64,000 nucleotides of DNA, from positions 124,001 to 188,000 of the forward strand of contig QNGE01000144.1 in assembly GCA_008508345.1 (NCBI GenBank), in the 5' to 3' direction. The stretch is from Paragonimus westermani (Eukaryota > Platyhelminthes > Trematoda > Plagiorchiida > Troglotrematidae). The position numbers were made by a program, and so were the translations under genes. The number at the start of each line of letters is the position of its first letter. The stretch's first letter is position 1. The notes under the pieces were generated by a model. That model did no database searches, had not been told where the DNA came from, and saw nothing but the letters and a program-made list of their open reading frames with translations. Of this stretch, positions 10,451 through 23,220 are shown piece after piece.

Positions 10451-13400
10451 ATTTAAAGAGAGAGCGAACAAAACAAGACGAATATCTTGCATGAGTGAGC
10501 TAGTGAGAATGGGCCTTCGTCAAAAGACCTTGTGTGCTGTATTGCACTACTCTACATCAATCACTACGACATATAAACACCTAGGAAGAATCGTTCCAAA
10601 TGATACTAATCGTTTCCCGAACTGCCAGCCAATGGACTACTCTTTTGTAAAAACGGTGCAATATTCCATCGCCTGAATCGCAAAAACTGCATCATCCGAA
10701 AACTGAACTTCCCGGGTGTTTTGCTCGGCAAATCTTCCGTGTTACTCGTTAGGAACAAAACTTTCGAACAATCACCCCATGGAATGTGTCTTAGGCTTAT
10801 AAGCGGAATGGTAAAACCACTTCAGAATGAAACCAATCAGGTTATTTTTTAAAATCACTTGGATACGAAATTTTTGCACAACTCATTCCACCTTTCTCTC
10901 CAATAAGTTTGAGGACAGTTTACCGTTTACAGTATTAACTAAATCATTCAAAGGTTGTTGTCGTGAACTTGTTAATACCAGTGGGTCGTGTGAACGATTC
11001 ACTTATCTCGTGTATCCAGGTGTACAAATATCAGCTTGCTAACTGTCTTCCATAGTCCCCTGGTTAGAATAACAATTTCCCAAAAAATACCGTAATACCG
11101 TCGATATGATTTCTCTTCAAGAAACCTGCTATCAGCCGGCTAGAAAGTTACCAGAGACAGTTGAGAGTCAGATATGTTTTATTCTCATACTGAGTGAACA
11201 GAATCCTCAAAAGATGAAACGATATTTTTGTCTGTTATCAGGTGATTTTTAATGTGGAAAAACATAGCTAGATGTCGATAAATACTAAAAGCCGGTGCAT
11301 CTTTCTTTTCACAACAATTTCAACAGTCATAACAAATGCTTCCAGTTTTTTAGTTATATTTTTCTATCTTTTTACTCATCATTTTTTGAGGAAGAGAATA
11401 CCAGAGATTTTGTTTAACCACGTGCGCACTCGGTCAACCATGCTAATCGTTGCGCCCTCAAACTGTGATGATAAGTTGTGGGAGCACTGGAATATTAATA
11501 TCTTGGAAGTTGTCCCGGGTCGTTTCATTAACACGTTTATGAAGATAGCTAAGCCGAGGTCTGCCGAGACATCTTGAAGAAGTCAACAAGCATCCACATT
11601 TCCGGATATTCAAACACCTTCCCAGGAATGCCATCAAAGTGTAGACTTAATTGTTCACTTCATTTGGCCGTTGTGCTTTCATGTATCAACATTTTTGGGA
11701 CGCTGTTCGGTGCTTAGTTATCTCAGGCCCACCTCAGTTCATGAAAAAGACAGCAAAGTTCTCAAGGAGAGTAAATATTTCTCAAAGCTTTACAAACTGT
11801 CAAGTATGGATATCCTACATCACCGACAAACTTATTTCATGTTGGATTATTCCGAAAATCTCCCCGTTAGAGTCCCATCATTATGTTTAACTTACTGATG
11901 ACGATGATGATGATGATCATATACACTGCTAATGAATAAACTTTGGTTTAAGTAACTACAGGTTGAACACTCAAATTTGGTACCAGCAGTCTCAACAAGA
12001 TAAACTCGCCTGATGACAACCATCAGTGATAATTTCAAGACTTTGGTTGTGTTTATTCAACAGTAGTGGTATCTTCCTTCTAGCCAGGATAAAGCTATTT
12101 GTCCAAATGTTTTGCGTTGGATGAATTGCGTCTTACTAGTTAATAGGCCTGAAAGAGAAATTTTTAACCGTCGTGTAAAGGCCACGTGATAATTTTCTTA
12201 ATAAGACTTCCCAGTTCAGTCGAAATCGCAAATCTCACGGAATTAATTGGGAAGTATTTTGTCCAATAGTGAGTGCAGAATTTCATGAAAAGAAGTCAGA
12301 CGAGGTCGAGGCTTCTGGTTCTAAAAAGGGAAATTTGCACTTGATACGAAAATTTTCCGATTTTTGAAATTTACATATTAAATTTGCGTCCAGCGTTCAC
12401 TGTTTGATTATTTTGAAATATGGCTATTTTAAACGTAAGGAACAATAGATGTTACTGAGATCCTTAGACTGGTCGTCAAGTTTGCCACTAGTTCAAATGG
12501 TTTGTATTACACATATTTACCGTGCTAGTAGTGTGACAAACGTCATAAGAACAAGGGTTTGGTGTAGGCACACAGTTTTCCTGATAAACTGTAACCTACT
12601 TTCTCTATAACAGTATCATATGAGTTCATATCTCATTTCCATTGTGGAATGCTCTTGTGATCCTGCATCGTTTTAGGGAGTTTCTGGATCACAAAAGTAT
12701 AAGGTAACATTAGTAGCCATATATATGCCGAATTACCCTCGGACGGCTCAACACTCGACACTTTAAACATTTAGAGAACCTAACATCGACGGTCAGTTAA
12801 TCTATGCTTTTACTGTCTTCCGATAATCGAATGGAGACGAACTCAATTCATTAAACAGCCCTCGGTTTAATTAGCGTAACGTGGGTGACAGCAGCAGTAA
12901 TGTCAGCAATTTCACTTACTAAATTCTAAAAACAAATTAACAGCGAGTACTACATGTTCATTGGAAACCGCTTTGTTATCCCTTAATAAGTTTCTCTATG
13001 AACAGACAATAAACTGGAATTACCAATCAACTGTTCCGCATCCCGGGTAATCCGATTACGCTGTCCCAAACATAAGTTAGGACATCTGAACGTTTTGGTG
13101 ATGAGCATAATATCTTTCCGGTCGACCGTATTTCCAAATTACAACAGACGTAAAGTGCAAACATATCTTTCTGAACTGGACACAACTGACAATTAGGAAA
13201 TAACGAACGAAGAATCGGTTGATTAGATGGTAAGATAGTGTATAAAAACTGTTTTGCATGCCAAACACTTTGAAGTGATTTGTTCTCAAATGCTGGTTAA
13301 TTTGGTTGTTAGCATTTAGTTTCAAACTTTCCCTGTTCAACCCGTTGACCACCACCCCAATACCAGTAGTCTTTTTCTCTGTTCGTGTTTTTCTAAATGA

Positions 13401-13589
13401 ATAACACTAACAACTAAGTGCTAGTCAAAAAAACCTCGATATACTCAAAATGCATTACGCGAACATGCTGATATTTTTCTAATCAGTGTGTGTACTGATG
13501 TGCTTAACGATTATCGAAAATACTATAATTTTCGGTAGACCGTAGCTGCAAACACAATGCTCAGGCAACGTACGGTAAGAGCTACTTAC
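10451..13589. other. non-coding stretch
   Basis: Overlapping frames at 11651-11898 and a frame at 11272-11577 have no recognisable motif. The only structure noted is the trinucleotide run near 11.9 kb. Confidence 0.4.
11895..11920 (+). repeat. GAT/ATG trinucleotide microsatellite
   Basis: A short imperfect run of GAT units follows the stop of a nearby frame. It is ordinary simple sequence. Confidence 0.85.
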
Positions 13590-13827
13590 CTAATTGAATC
13601 ATAATGACGAAGAGCAACAAACCCGAAAATCGCATCTAGTACATTGCCGTGCCAAAAAAAGCTGCCTTCACAGGAACAGTCCTTCAGGAGAGTTCCCATC
13701 TGAAAAATAATCACCTCACCTAGACAGACCACTACTTTTTGGGCACTTATAGCTTCTGTGAGAATGTAAGCTTCTTGAATCCAGCAAGGGACAAACGTTC
13801 TGGCTCCAGTCTGACTTGCATTTCCCC
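13590..13827 (-). CDS. candidate internal exon, unassigned protein
   Basis: A single minus-strand frame is open across this span and ends at AG|GTAAGT (donor at 13589-13584), a consensus splice donor. Two acceptors are possible. TTTTTCAG ends at 13700 and would give a 110-base exon from 13699. TTTCTAG ends at 13828 and would give the longer form from 13827. The short form reads M-G-T-L-L-K-D-C-S-C and ends near ALRHYDSI, with hydrophobic and aromatic residues. I do not recognise the protein. It lies on the same strand as, and downstream of, the protein kinase D-like exon at 23.2 kb, but shows none of that family's C1, PH or kinase motifs, so linkage is unproven. Confidence 0.38.
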
Positions 13828-13837
13828 CTAGAAACAA

Positions 13838-16800
13838 TACAACTCAGAGTGTCCCTGAGAACGCATCCGATATTCAATCTGGAAAAGGCTGCAGCCCCCA
13901 CTGAATTATTGATCATCGCGGCGTTGTGATTCATGAGCAAAAATATATATTCAGAATGTGGATTCAACCGCGATAACTAGTAGTTATTGCTATTTCTCTC
14001 AATACTGATTCAATTCTGCTAGTCTAAGTTCCATTGAACAGTTAAAACAAATACGTCCCCTTTTTACATTGGTATGTTGGCGCGTGTAAGTAAACTATAA
14101 TGAAGGTGAAAGCAATGGAAAAGAGTGAGGTCATGAAAACTGAGAAGGTTCAACAGGACGGATCTTGAATTAGTCAGGGTGACCGTTTTCACATTCTCGT
14201 CATCTAACGTATACATCTGAGCGGCCACTCACCTATCGGGCATTGTAAATGTGCTACAACACAGAATTAACGAACGAAATTAAGTTATCACGGAGAAGCA
14301 TTGAAAGCATTAGTCTTTTTCATTAAAAGCGGTATCTTTGAATTTGTAACAGACTCACACTGCTAAGTATTAAGAAATTCTATTCATTAGTTTGGTATAA
14401 ACAATATGCTGAATCGGACAGTCGGAATTAAAACACATTTCCTTAAGGATGACGCAGCTGTGGGAAGACCAACTAGTTAGGGGCGGTGCACATTCCAAGT
14501 CATAGAAGGGAAACTTCGCGAGTGTGTGTGTTCAAAGTTCTTGGTTCCCGAGAGGTACTTAACGAGAAAGCTCGGAAGGTCAGCTCTTAACAGAAAGTTT
14601 TAGAACCATCCGGTAATATCGGTTGACCTTCAGAGTTCATGACGCGTCACATCGTCGGCCCATGGCTTCTAGTCCTGGAATTAAACGAAGCACTAAAAGA
14701 TGCTACAGTTGGTAAATGACATCGTCACCGTGACTATCGCTAAGCTATTCTATATATGATAAAAGCAGCCTACATTATTAATTTAATGTAAATTCAATGT
14801 AAATTAAACCATGCAACACGAAGAACTATCAAGAAAAATGCCTGCAATGTCTTTGGGCATGAACTGTCCCTCTCGTAGTCGAAGACAATATGAAGCAAAC
14901 AATGTTTCGAACCGGCACAGAAGTTTTCTAACGGTTATTTTAGCTGCGCTGAAAGGACATGAAAGACATGCAGGTTACTTGCAAGACGGTTGAACAGGGT
15001 TATAGAATAAGACGAAAAATGTAGCCAACAAACTTTTCTACTCATCTGCATCTAAATGTGAGTTACATCAAAATGCTACTTCGGCCGTTACACCTGGAAG
15101 TGACATTAGTCGCAAAACTATTCTGCTGTCGACAACCACTGCTACAAGCGAAAGTACAATGATCACGGTTGCATCTTGCCCAGAAGTATAGAACAGTGTA
15201 ATTCGTGCGCTTATACTTAACCAGAAGCGAACTATTTCAAGCCTCACATGGTGTTTAAATGATGGCGTGGAAGAAGAACGTTCACGAAACCCGAAATTTA
15301 CGACAGAAGACCTTGTAGACTTATGTTCTCTTGAATCTAACCTAACGTTGCTGAAATATATCATGTTTTACAGGCCTGATCTCTGAGAGGTTCAAAACGT
15401 CGGGTCGATCTCTGGACTATATATGTGTCTATTCCATAATACAAGAAATTATGTGAAACAGATGAATTGGACAAGAGGCAAGGTGTTTCTGTGAAACAGC
15501 TTGTTGCTCCATCACGGGCAGTACAGTATGTCAGCAGCAATAGTACGAGCCTTTTGAGAGCAGTATGAAATATGCAGTACTCAACGTATGTTATTTAGAA
15601 GATAGGTGCATTTTGCAAATGGTTATAGGGAACGTACATCCTATAGTAGGTAGAATTACTAACTAATCTTGCAGTTAGTCAATATAGGTGCCGAAACTGA
15701 CGGATGAGTTGATAGATATCGAAACTCAGTTCCAGTACCTATTCGATTAACTCAAACGGTGGTCTCCAACCTTGTAATAGAAGTGCGAGTAGTTCCTGGA
15801 AGAAAAATCGATTTCCGTTGCACATCATTGTCGTGGTTATTCAGTCAACCATCACAGCTCATTAACCGAATTTTTCCCTAAGGCGCTGGAATAATTTAGA
15901 GCAAATAAAATTATGAAGATAACGTGGTGTGATAAGCTGCCAAAAAGCGACTATTTTTTAAGAAAATGCAACTGGTCGTGGCTGTACACATTGGGACTTT
16001 AACAACGGAGCAGCTCTTAGGTTACAGACGGAGCTTGTGCATAATCATGTTACCCAGGCTACCAAAATTGCACAAGCTTGACGTCATAGTGGACCAACTT
16101 TATCCATGCCCAAGGCAACACAATACATAAGCATGGGTGGCTCGTAGTATTACTCGAACCAGCCAGAAGGTGTCGTTGTGTCTGATCTACAACATGTTGG
16201 AAGCAGGCGTCACACACACGCGCACATCAACGTTTTGTGTATCGTTCTAATTCACGGGTGGTCCGTTTGGAATGCGACTGAACAACTCTGCAAGTGGGCA
16301 TATTGTTGTGGTGCAACTGAATATCCTCCTCCAACCGCAGCCACATAAGTTGAAGCTCAATTATGAAGATGGCACCCACGAACAGATTGAAGCATTTGCC
16401 ATCATTGATCAGGTGGGTCCTACTGTGGCAAATTTTTCACTATTTCACTCGGGTGGAAAACCGTGGGTTCCATGGAAACGTTCCATTCTATAGAATGAAA
16501 TTTTGGTTCTCGATGATAGCGTACGAAATAAAACAAATCTTCGTAATACTGAATCCAGCAAGCCCAAACATCAAGCTGACCACAGGAGAAGGATATGCCG
16601 TCTGATAAATAGTCTAAACTGCTAAATTCTTCGGGAAATCTCGAAAAGATATATTGATTGGTTTGCTTTCATTAACCGTTTCTGTTCATTCAGTCGAGTA
16701 GCACGTAACTTGGCAAGGCAGGAAAATCTCGTTCGAAATCTAAGCTGGTCGTCATACAAAATTAGGTACTGTGTCAGCTGTTCAGTTGACTGTTCATCTC

Positions 16801-18906
16801 GCAGGCTTTTCGGGACTTTTGAGCTGAATTAGCAAATGGTCTCATTCCAGTCCTCGTAAGTTGCTCTCAGAGTTTCTCCATTTCTTAATAACCCGCTGTT
16901 TGGTGAATGTTTAAACGTGTTTACTGTATGTCTGATAGGCCTTGGTCAGAACTGGTCATCTGCATTTGTGATCCGACCGGAATGGGACCGTTGTGTTCAA
17001 TTTCACATTACCTAACCTGCCCTCAGACATAACCTTTCGGTATCGAAACAGACATGGCATGTTTTGATGATAATACGAGAGATGCACCGACAGCCACAAG
17101 TGCTGACATACATGGGTTATCATCCCTTGGTTTTATTCACTGTGATGTTCTGACCCCGTAAAAAATGCCTGTAATCTTCTCATCATGATGCTCAGATCAC
17201 GTTTTGGAATACAGGCCTGGCTTGCTGGACTATCTGAACGACTTATGGATAGCCTTCATTGCTTTGGTTATAAGGGTCGCATATAAACATTTCTTGGCAA
17301 TCATTCCCCAACTCTGCGGTTAAAGGACCTGTAGAATAACCTTACTTGATTTCCTCCGCAGCTTGGTGACAACTTCCGCAAACAAGTTGAGGTTGTTCGT
17401 TAAATCAATGAAAAAGGTTTAAATTTCAAACATTGATGTAACATGTAAAGTGGGAAAGTCGAATTGTCAAGGATTACAAACTGTAGATATTGTTTGAATG
17501 AGTTAGATAAGGTGGGCGAATGAACCGGAATGGCTGGGTTGTCCATACAGCCATACATACTGCTTGATCATTTTGTTTCAAAATTACCGAACTCAATATA
17601 CAGAAAATGTTTTCAATTCTGTAATAATGCAGATCACTTATAGAACAATCCAAATCACTGAAACCAGTCCTCTTGTAAGATACCTCCGAGGAAGTCCAGG
17701 TGCCCACATAATGATCCAGTGCATACGTACTGGTTGCACCATAAGTGATGAATTCTCCTAATGTCTACAATTACACTGGCCAAGCCCGAATTTTATGGAC
17801 GGGGTAGTTTCTGACATACCCTGTGAACAACTGCTAAATACATATATAAATCTTTTAGCGATGTATTGGCATGCTAAGCTATCATGAAGTCAATCTTGTT
17901 CTGAATCACCATATTAAAGCCGTTGATTCTGCGCTATCTTTCGAAAGGGTAAATGTAGACATGTTTCTTGGAGAGCTTAGCTGCATAGTTCTATGAACAC
18001 ATTAGTCAGAAGCAGGTAGCTTAAGCTCTATATTTTCAGCCAGTCCCTCGTATTGTTCCACAGATTTTACATCAGAACCATGCTGTGTACAATAAATCTT
18101 GCGTAGTGTAGTGAGGGCAGCTTGCAGTGACTTGTTAGCCGGCCTATTTCGACGTCGGTTACTGTGGCAGGCTAATCCCTAAACGGTTGTGAATATGTTC
18201 GCCCCTCCACATAAAATCAATCACCAATTCACAGTTGTTGTGTAAACCTTGTGTATTCACAGCTGTGCACAGCAAACAGATTTCTCACTTAAGGGATAGT
18301 CGCATTTATTCGTAAGCCGACATCTACAAGCAATTTAAATCAAGGCAGTCAGCGGTAGACCTTGATCCCCATCGTTACGATGGTACTATTTGGTAACCCT
18401 TTGCTCAGGCATCTGACTCGGCTCCAGACTTGTTACCAACGTTTCACACCACACCTACATGCTTTCAAATCATTCGACAGCTCCTTTCAGCGGCTCAGTT
18501 TGCTTTAACCTGAAGAGAAAGTGCAGCCATCAGCACCATTTTGTTCACAACCGAGTGTGCTATTTGGGAGACGGTCGACAGTTCTCTCAACACTGTTGGC
18601 AACTAGGAACTATACACTATGAACTTCAAATTAGTAATAATCGACATTGCCTAACTCCCTAGCGTAGGTACAGTAGACCACCAGAGAAGTAATTCACATT
18701 CAAAAGACCGTAAATAAAAACATCATTCATATCCCGTTCAACGAGACTTTTAGAGATTAATTAGTTAACTCAGCAAAATCTCGTCTGTTTTAGACCTTAA
18801 CGTCCCTAAAGTGCACCAGAGTGCAAACTGCAATACACAAGGTCCGTTGGCTTATAAAAATTTTAGGGCATGTTTATCGGTAGATAAAAAACAAACGGAA
18901 TAGATT
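13838..18906. other. non-coding stretch
   Basis: Five kilobases without a recognised exon. A directly repeated AATGTAAATT occurs near 14785-14808. A frame at 15068-15364 on the minus strand has no motif. The likely setting is intron or intergenic DNA. Confidence 0.4.
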
Positions 18907-19025
18907 ATTTTAGATGAGACTCAACTGTGAAAAGTCAGGGCTTCGGCGTTGAAGCATGCTGTGTCTGTCCCTGGTTCGAATCCAGCCGAAGCCCTAACTT
19001 TCCACAGTTGAGTCTCATCTAAAAT
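18907..19025. repeat. 41-bp-arm hairpin with a tRNA B box in its loop (MITE- or SINE-like)
   Basis: The left arm 18907-18947 and right arm 18985-19025 are reverse complements over 41 bases with only two mismatches. The 37-base loop contains GGTTCGAATCC, a perfect RNA polymerase III B box. Flanking CTGG/CCAG makes a 4-bp T-arm-like stem on a 7-base loop. The inner arm GGGCTTCGGC/GCCGAAGCCC sits where a tRNA acceptor stem would be, so the core resembles a shortened tRNA lacking a normal D or anticodon arm. The outer arms extend this stem far beyond a tRNA. I see no clear target-site duplication and only one copy in the window. Confidence 0.88.
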
Positions 19026-19325
19026 CATAAATCTGCCACACTACTTATTAGAATAGGTTATTGTTTGTATTTGTGTAATATTATTGGTGTCACGGTTTTC
19101 TATTTTCAGTCGTAACTTGAGTGTTATCTGATTAATGAATTCCGAAACCTGCCTGAACTCATGCAAATGAAAGCACATACAAGTAACTATGTCCACAGAA
19201 AGTTAATAAGAATCGTACTCCGATGTGGACCAGAAATGAATGTTTGTCTGATTTTTCCTGTTCTACTTCTGCACCGGTTAGTTAACTAACGATAAAAGCC
19301 TCTCAACGACCCAGTATTTTTTCAC

Positions 19326-19505
19326 CGGCAAATGCGTATCTGGCGCTGTCTACGAACTCTTTCGTTGTCTGAGCCGGCGTAAAGACGTCTAACTGGATCG
19401 ATAGTTAGCACATTGTCGACCACATCTTGAGCGTTAACGGAATGTCCACAGCGTGCAAAGCAGTGTAAACTCGGAGGGAATTTGAGAATGCTCAAAATTT
19501 TCTCA
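19326..19505 (-). CDS. candidate exon, strand uncertain
   Basis: On the minus strand a frame is open from an acceptor TTACCAG (exon from 19505) to a donor CCG|GTGAAA (exon end 19326), encoding about 60 residues rich in Arg, Val and Asp. The same acceptor read on the plus strand is a stronger donor, CTG|GTAAGT. It would close a 57-base open plus-strand exon starting after CCACAG near 19450. At most one of these readings can be correct. No domain is recognised. Confidence 0.22.
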
Positions 19506-19569
19506 CTGGTAAGTAGGTTACTTGCCGTTTCAACCAGGCAGGCACAAGATGCGGGCTGATGAACACACA

Positions 19570-21107
19570 TTCGGATTAATCATAATCTGATGTACTGGTC
19601 GTCACCCATTATCGTAACATATTTTCCTAACTAAATAACTTGTTCATGTGTATGAGCAATGTTGATGCAGCAAGGATTTTCTATCCGATATTCATGATAA
19701 TTTACATGAAGCGCTGCTATTAGAGGGGTTAGTTTTCGTCAACAGGTCTCTCTACTAGTACTGTGATGGAATTCATATTGCGTGTTGTCTACTCATTCGT
19801 ACGCATTAAGAATGACACCTGCAGATGTTGAAGGGAGACTGAAATTGGTACCTTTAAATGAAAAACAGAAAAAACCATAGAAATTCTGGAAATCAGTTAA
19901 ATTGAGGTCAGCGACATAAACGGCACGCCTAAACGTGGCAAACGATGTACCATAAGAACCGGAGCATTTGTCGAATTTCATTCTGGACACTAAAGCAGGA
20001 AACGTGAAAATTTAGTCTGAAGGTAAGTGTCGTGAGCTCCTGGTGTGGCTCTAACCATTACCCAGTGGAGCGCCGGGTAAGTTTGCGAATGATTTTTCTG
20101 TCATTGATTTGAGTCTCGTCAGGTTCTAGATTTTCACATCTTCGCTTCTATAAGGTGAGCAGTCATGCCAAGCTACTTACTTCAGCTTTCTCCTTTGATA
20201 CATGAGTCAGCCACAAATACGGCTACTTTTCTGGCTCCCAGCTAGCTCATCACGTAAAATACACGCAATTTGTGCGCTGAGCAATAAGACTGTGATTAGA
20301 AAACCTCTTACAGAATGGGATAGACTATAGTGTAAGGTGAGGAGATGGCGGAGCTGCAGTTTGGAGATATGGAGCAGTCGCAATCTACCACTTATATCTT
20401 CAAACAGTTTGCACCTAGCCTAGTCTCAATTGGCCTGAGGATGAATGGTTAGAGGAAGTAAAGGGCTCTTAAAAATATACACCTCTCCTCTTGCTGTTTG
20501 TAAAACTTCAAGGTACAACCTTGTTTAAAGGTGTACGTTAGATTGCGTTTGACTCAGTGCAACCATCCCTTTCATCCGAGCCACAAGAATAGCACAGTTA
20601 CTGGGGTTTGATTGTATTTTATTAAGACGAGATCAACTATGTTTTCGGCCTTCAACACAACGTTTTTGTCCCTGTTCTATATCTGATTATATGCAGAGCC
20701 TGGATATTCCACAAATATCACTAGTTGAGTGACAAAGCACTAAACGGGGCAACCGAGACTGCATGACTGATAGTAAACTTCGCCGTCGCAAATCTGCGCA
20801 TTTTAAATGACAAAGAATCATAAAGTGGGCTACTTTTGCTATCATTGCGGCGTAGTTGTCAACCTACGCTTCAAATTGCACCGTTCACGCTGATATCAGT
20901 CTTATTTGACCAAAATAGTGCATCGCAACCCGGGGTGTGGTGTGTTACTCCTTAGTTCTGAAACTAATTTCTCGATGAGAGTTCCTTCACTCATTTAATC
21001 ACTATCACTGACACCATCTTTTACTGTCTCACTGTAATTAGTAGTCTAGCGAAAACTACGTCTTATCCTAACAGAAGTTCGTTATTCATTTATGCACATT
21101 TCGAACC
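19570..21107. other. non-coding stretch
   Basis: No exon, RNA gene or repeat recognised. Isolated GTAAGT-type donors occur near 20020 and 20075 without convincing open exons before them. Confidence 0.4.
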
Positions 21108-21345
21108 TCCAACCTTTCTTGATAAACGGATTGGGAATAACACAGCGTTAAGAGCAAGTTGTAATACTCTACGTTTTAACCACCCTCGGTGACAACACTC
21201 CTGAGGAAGGCCACCTGAGGTGGTTGAAACGTATAGTATTACAACTTGCTCATAACGTTGTGTTATTCCCAATCTGTTTTTCAATAACATGGTAAACATG
21301 ACGCCCAAACTATTCAACTTCATTCATACTAAATCCAACCTTTCT
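21108..21345 (-). mobile_element. foldback retroposon, copy A, with 12-bp target-site duplication
   Basis: The element body is 21120-21333, flanked by perfect direct repeats TCCAACCTTTCT at 21108-21119 and 21334-21345. Reading on the minus strand, it starts with about 50 bases of unique sequence. It then has a palindrome whose arms (21120-21184 and 21219-21283) match over 65 bases with about six mismatches, round a 34-base spacer. Both the unique part and the palindrome match copy B at 50923-51206. Relative to copy B, one palindrome arm has lost about 27 bases. The open frame on the minus strand at 21090-21323 lies wholly inside the repeat and is not a gene. Confidence 0.85.
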
Positions 21346-23220
21346 GTCGACGAAATGGTCATTTCCATTTCACCTAATTTAATTTGTCTGTAAATTTTGA
21401 ACCGTAGAAAATTCTCGGGTGGTTTCCCTGCAGATCGTTTTAAGAACTTGTGGTTCATTAAGGGGAGCTTACTGCTGTAGGTGAAAACCTACTGTTAAAC
21501 AGAAATTCGACGAATACCGACTGTTAGTTTAGTTAACTTTTACGAACAATTTTGCTCACGTCCCCCATTCCCAAATGCATTCAAGAACATGTTGGCATTT
21601 TTCAGCTGTCCATCAGATTGATGTTGTCAACTTTGACATGCAAGCGATAAACTCTGCACGTATGAATGTGTACGCATGAAACACAATGTGACATCGATTG
21701 ACTTTAAAAACTTTTTATCATGGTGGGCAAATTTTAAGGTGAATTAGGCTAACCATTCTGCTAGACAAATAGGTTGTCCATTTGTGATTACAATTTGGTT
21801 CAAGTAAACAGACAGTTTTTTAATTGTGAACGACTGATCCATTTTTGGAATAGACATTATTTCACATCGAGCTTATCGCAAAACTGACTGCTAGGGATAA
21901 CACCATGTTCCTCCACGGGATGGTAGTGAAAAGTTCAAGTTTTGTTGGTTTGAGGGAAGACTATAAAAATTGAATGAATGAGTATAGCCAGCTAAAAATT
22001 GCGGGGTATTTACATGCAACTTAAAAGTAGAAACTCTGGATGACTTCCATAAAATTATTAGACAAAGTTTGCTTGGTCTGACTATAAAGTCTTGGTCCAT
22101 AGGTTCCGGAAAGGCCGACTTCAGAGCAGTTAATGTGTTTTCGCTCTTGGGACCTCTGCAGCTGAAGTAGTATATACAAGTGTGGTTTCAAATTCCAGCG
22201 TGATTAATTGGTCATACCAAATATGGGCTCAGTCCAGGGCTTCAATCTCGAGATGTTAAGAGGATGTATTTCACTGACTAAGTCCAATCGACGGTCTAAG
22301 TTGACTGGTTGAAAGATTAATCACAATGGAAAGCCATTATAACGCACGAGTGATTTTAACACGCGATCTCTATGAAGACAAATAACATGTCAACAACTGC
22401 CTATCAGGGATTGTTCCCTTCACAGAGGAGTATTAGTTACACTAAAGTGGTAGGTAACTTGTTTAAGGACGTGGGTAATTCCGCGATATTTTAACCTACA
22501 CTGACAGTAACCGCCTGCACCGATTACTATGCGTACGTGAAATAGACAACAAGTGGTTAACACTTGTGCACAACCTTCAGTGGTTAGCTAGAAAATCAAA
22601 CACAGTTCCTATTCTTCAAATAGGATAACCTCCCTAATGTTGACAACTGACATTTAACCCCCTAAAATTCATATTGGCTTTTTGTTCCCTTTAAAGGCGT
22701 TTTTGATTTATACTGCGTTGTATAAAACAATCCTTTTCCGTCAGGATGACCATTCTTTCATTACTCAGAAAGGTTAACTCATTTTGCATACTGGGACGAA
22801 AGTCTGCAGAGTGAAATCACTGTGTAAGAGAAACTGGACCAACAGACTTCGTTAATAAAACAGACAGGCAAGCAAACAAAATGTAAAATGGACTTCAGCG
22901 AAGCAAAGCAAAGAGGTCAAGCCAGTCAGTGCTGTGGTTTACCCAGATAAGATGTTTACTGACTGGACTCAAAGCCTTCCAGAAAAAGTTTGTCTCTAAT
23001 GGAGTTAGATGGTGCTTTCTTATTGCCATAAGGCCACAATTAAAATTAGGTTACTCCTGACCGAAACATCTTTCTTTTTACAGCATGCTCTTTTTGGCGA
23101 ACAGCAATGTAGCATTGCTGCTTAAGTATGACTCATTTTAACCCAGTCAAGTTGGCTTTCTGGACTCGAAAACAAAAAATCGGCTACAACCTGATATAGT
23201 CTCCTAAAATTGAGACTTAC
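21346..23220. other. probable first coding intron of the kinase gene
   Basis: This lies directly downstream, on the minus strand, of the splice donor at 23220. No C1-type Cys/His pattern or other exon is visible here. Confidence 0.45.

Noticed and set aside
21090..21323. 77-codon minus-strand frame as a gene
   Set aside because: It lies inside foldback copy A and its translation is of palindrome sequence.
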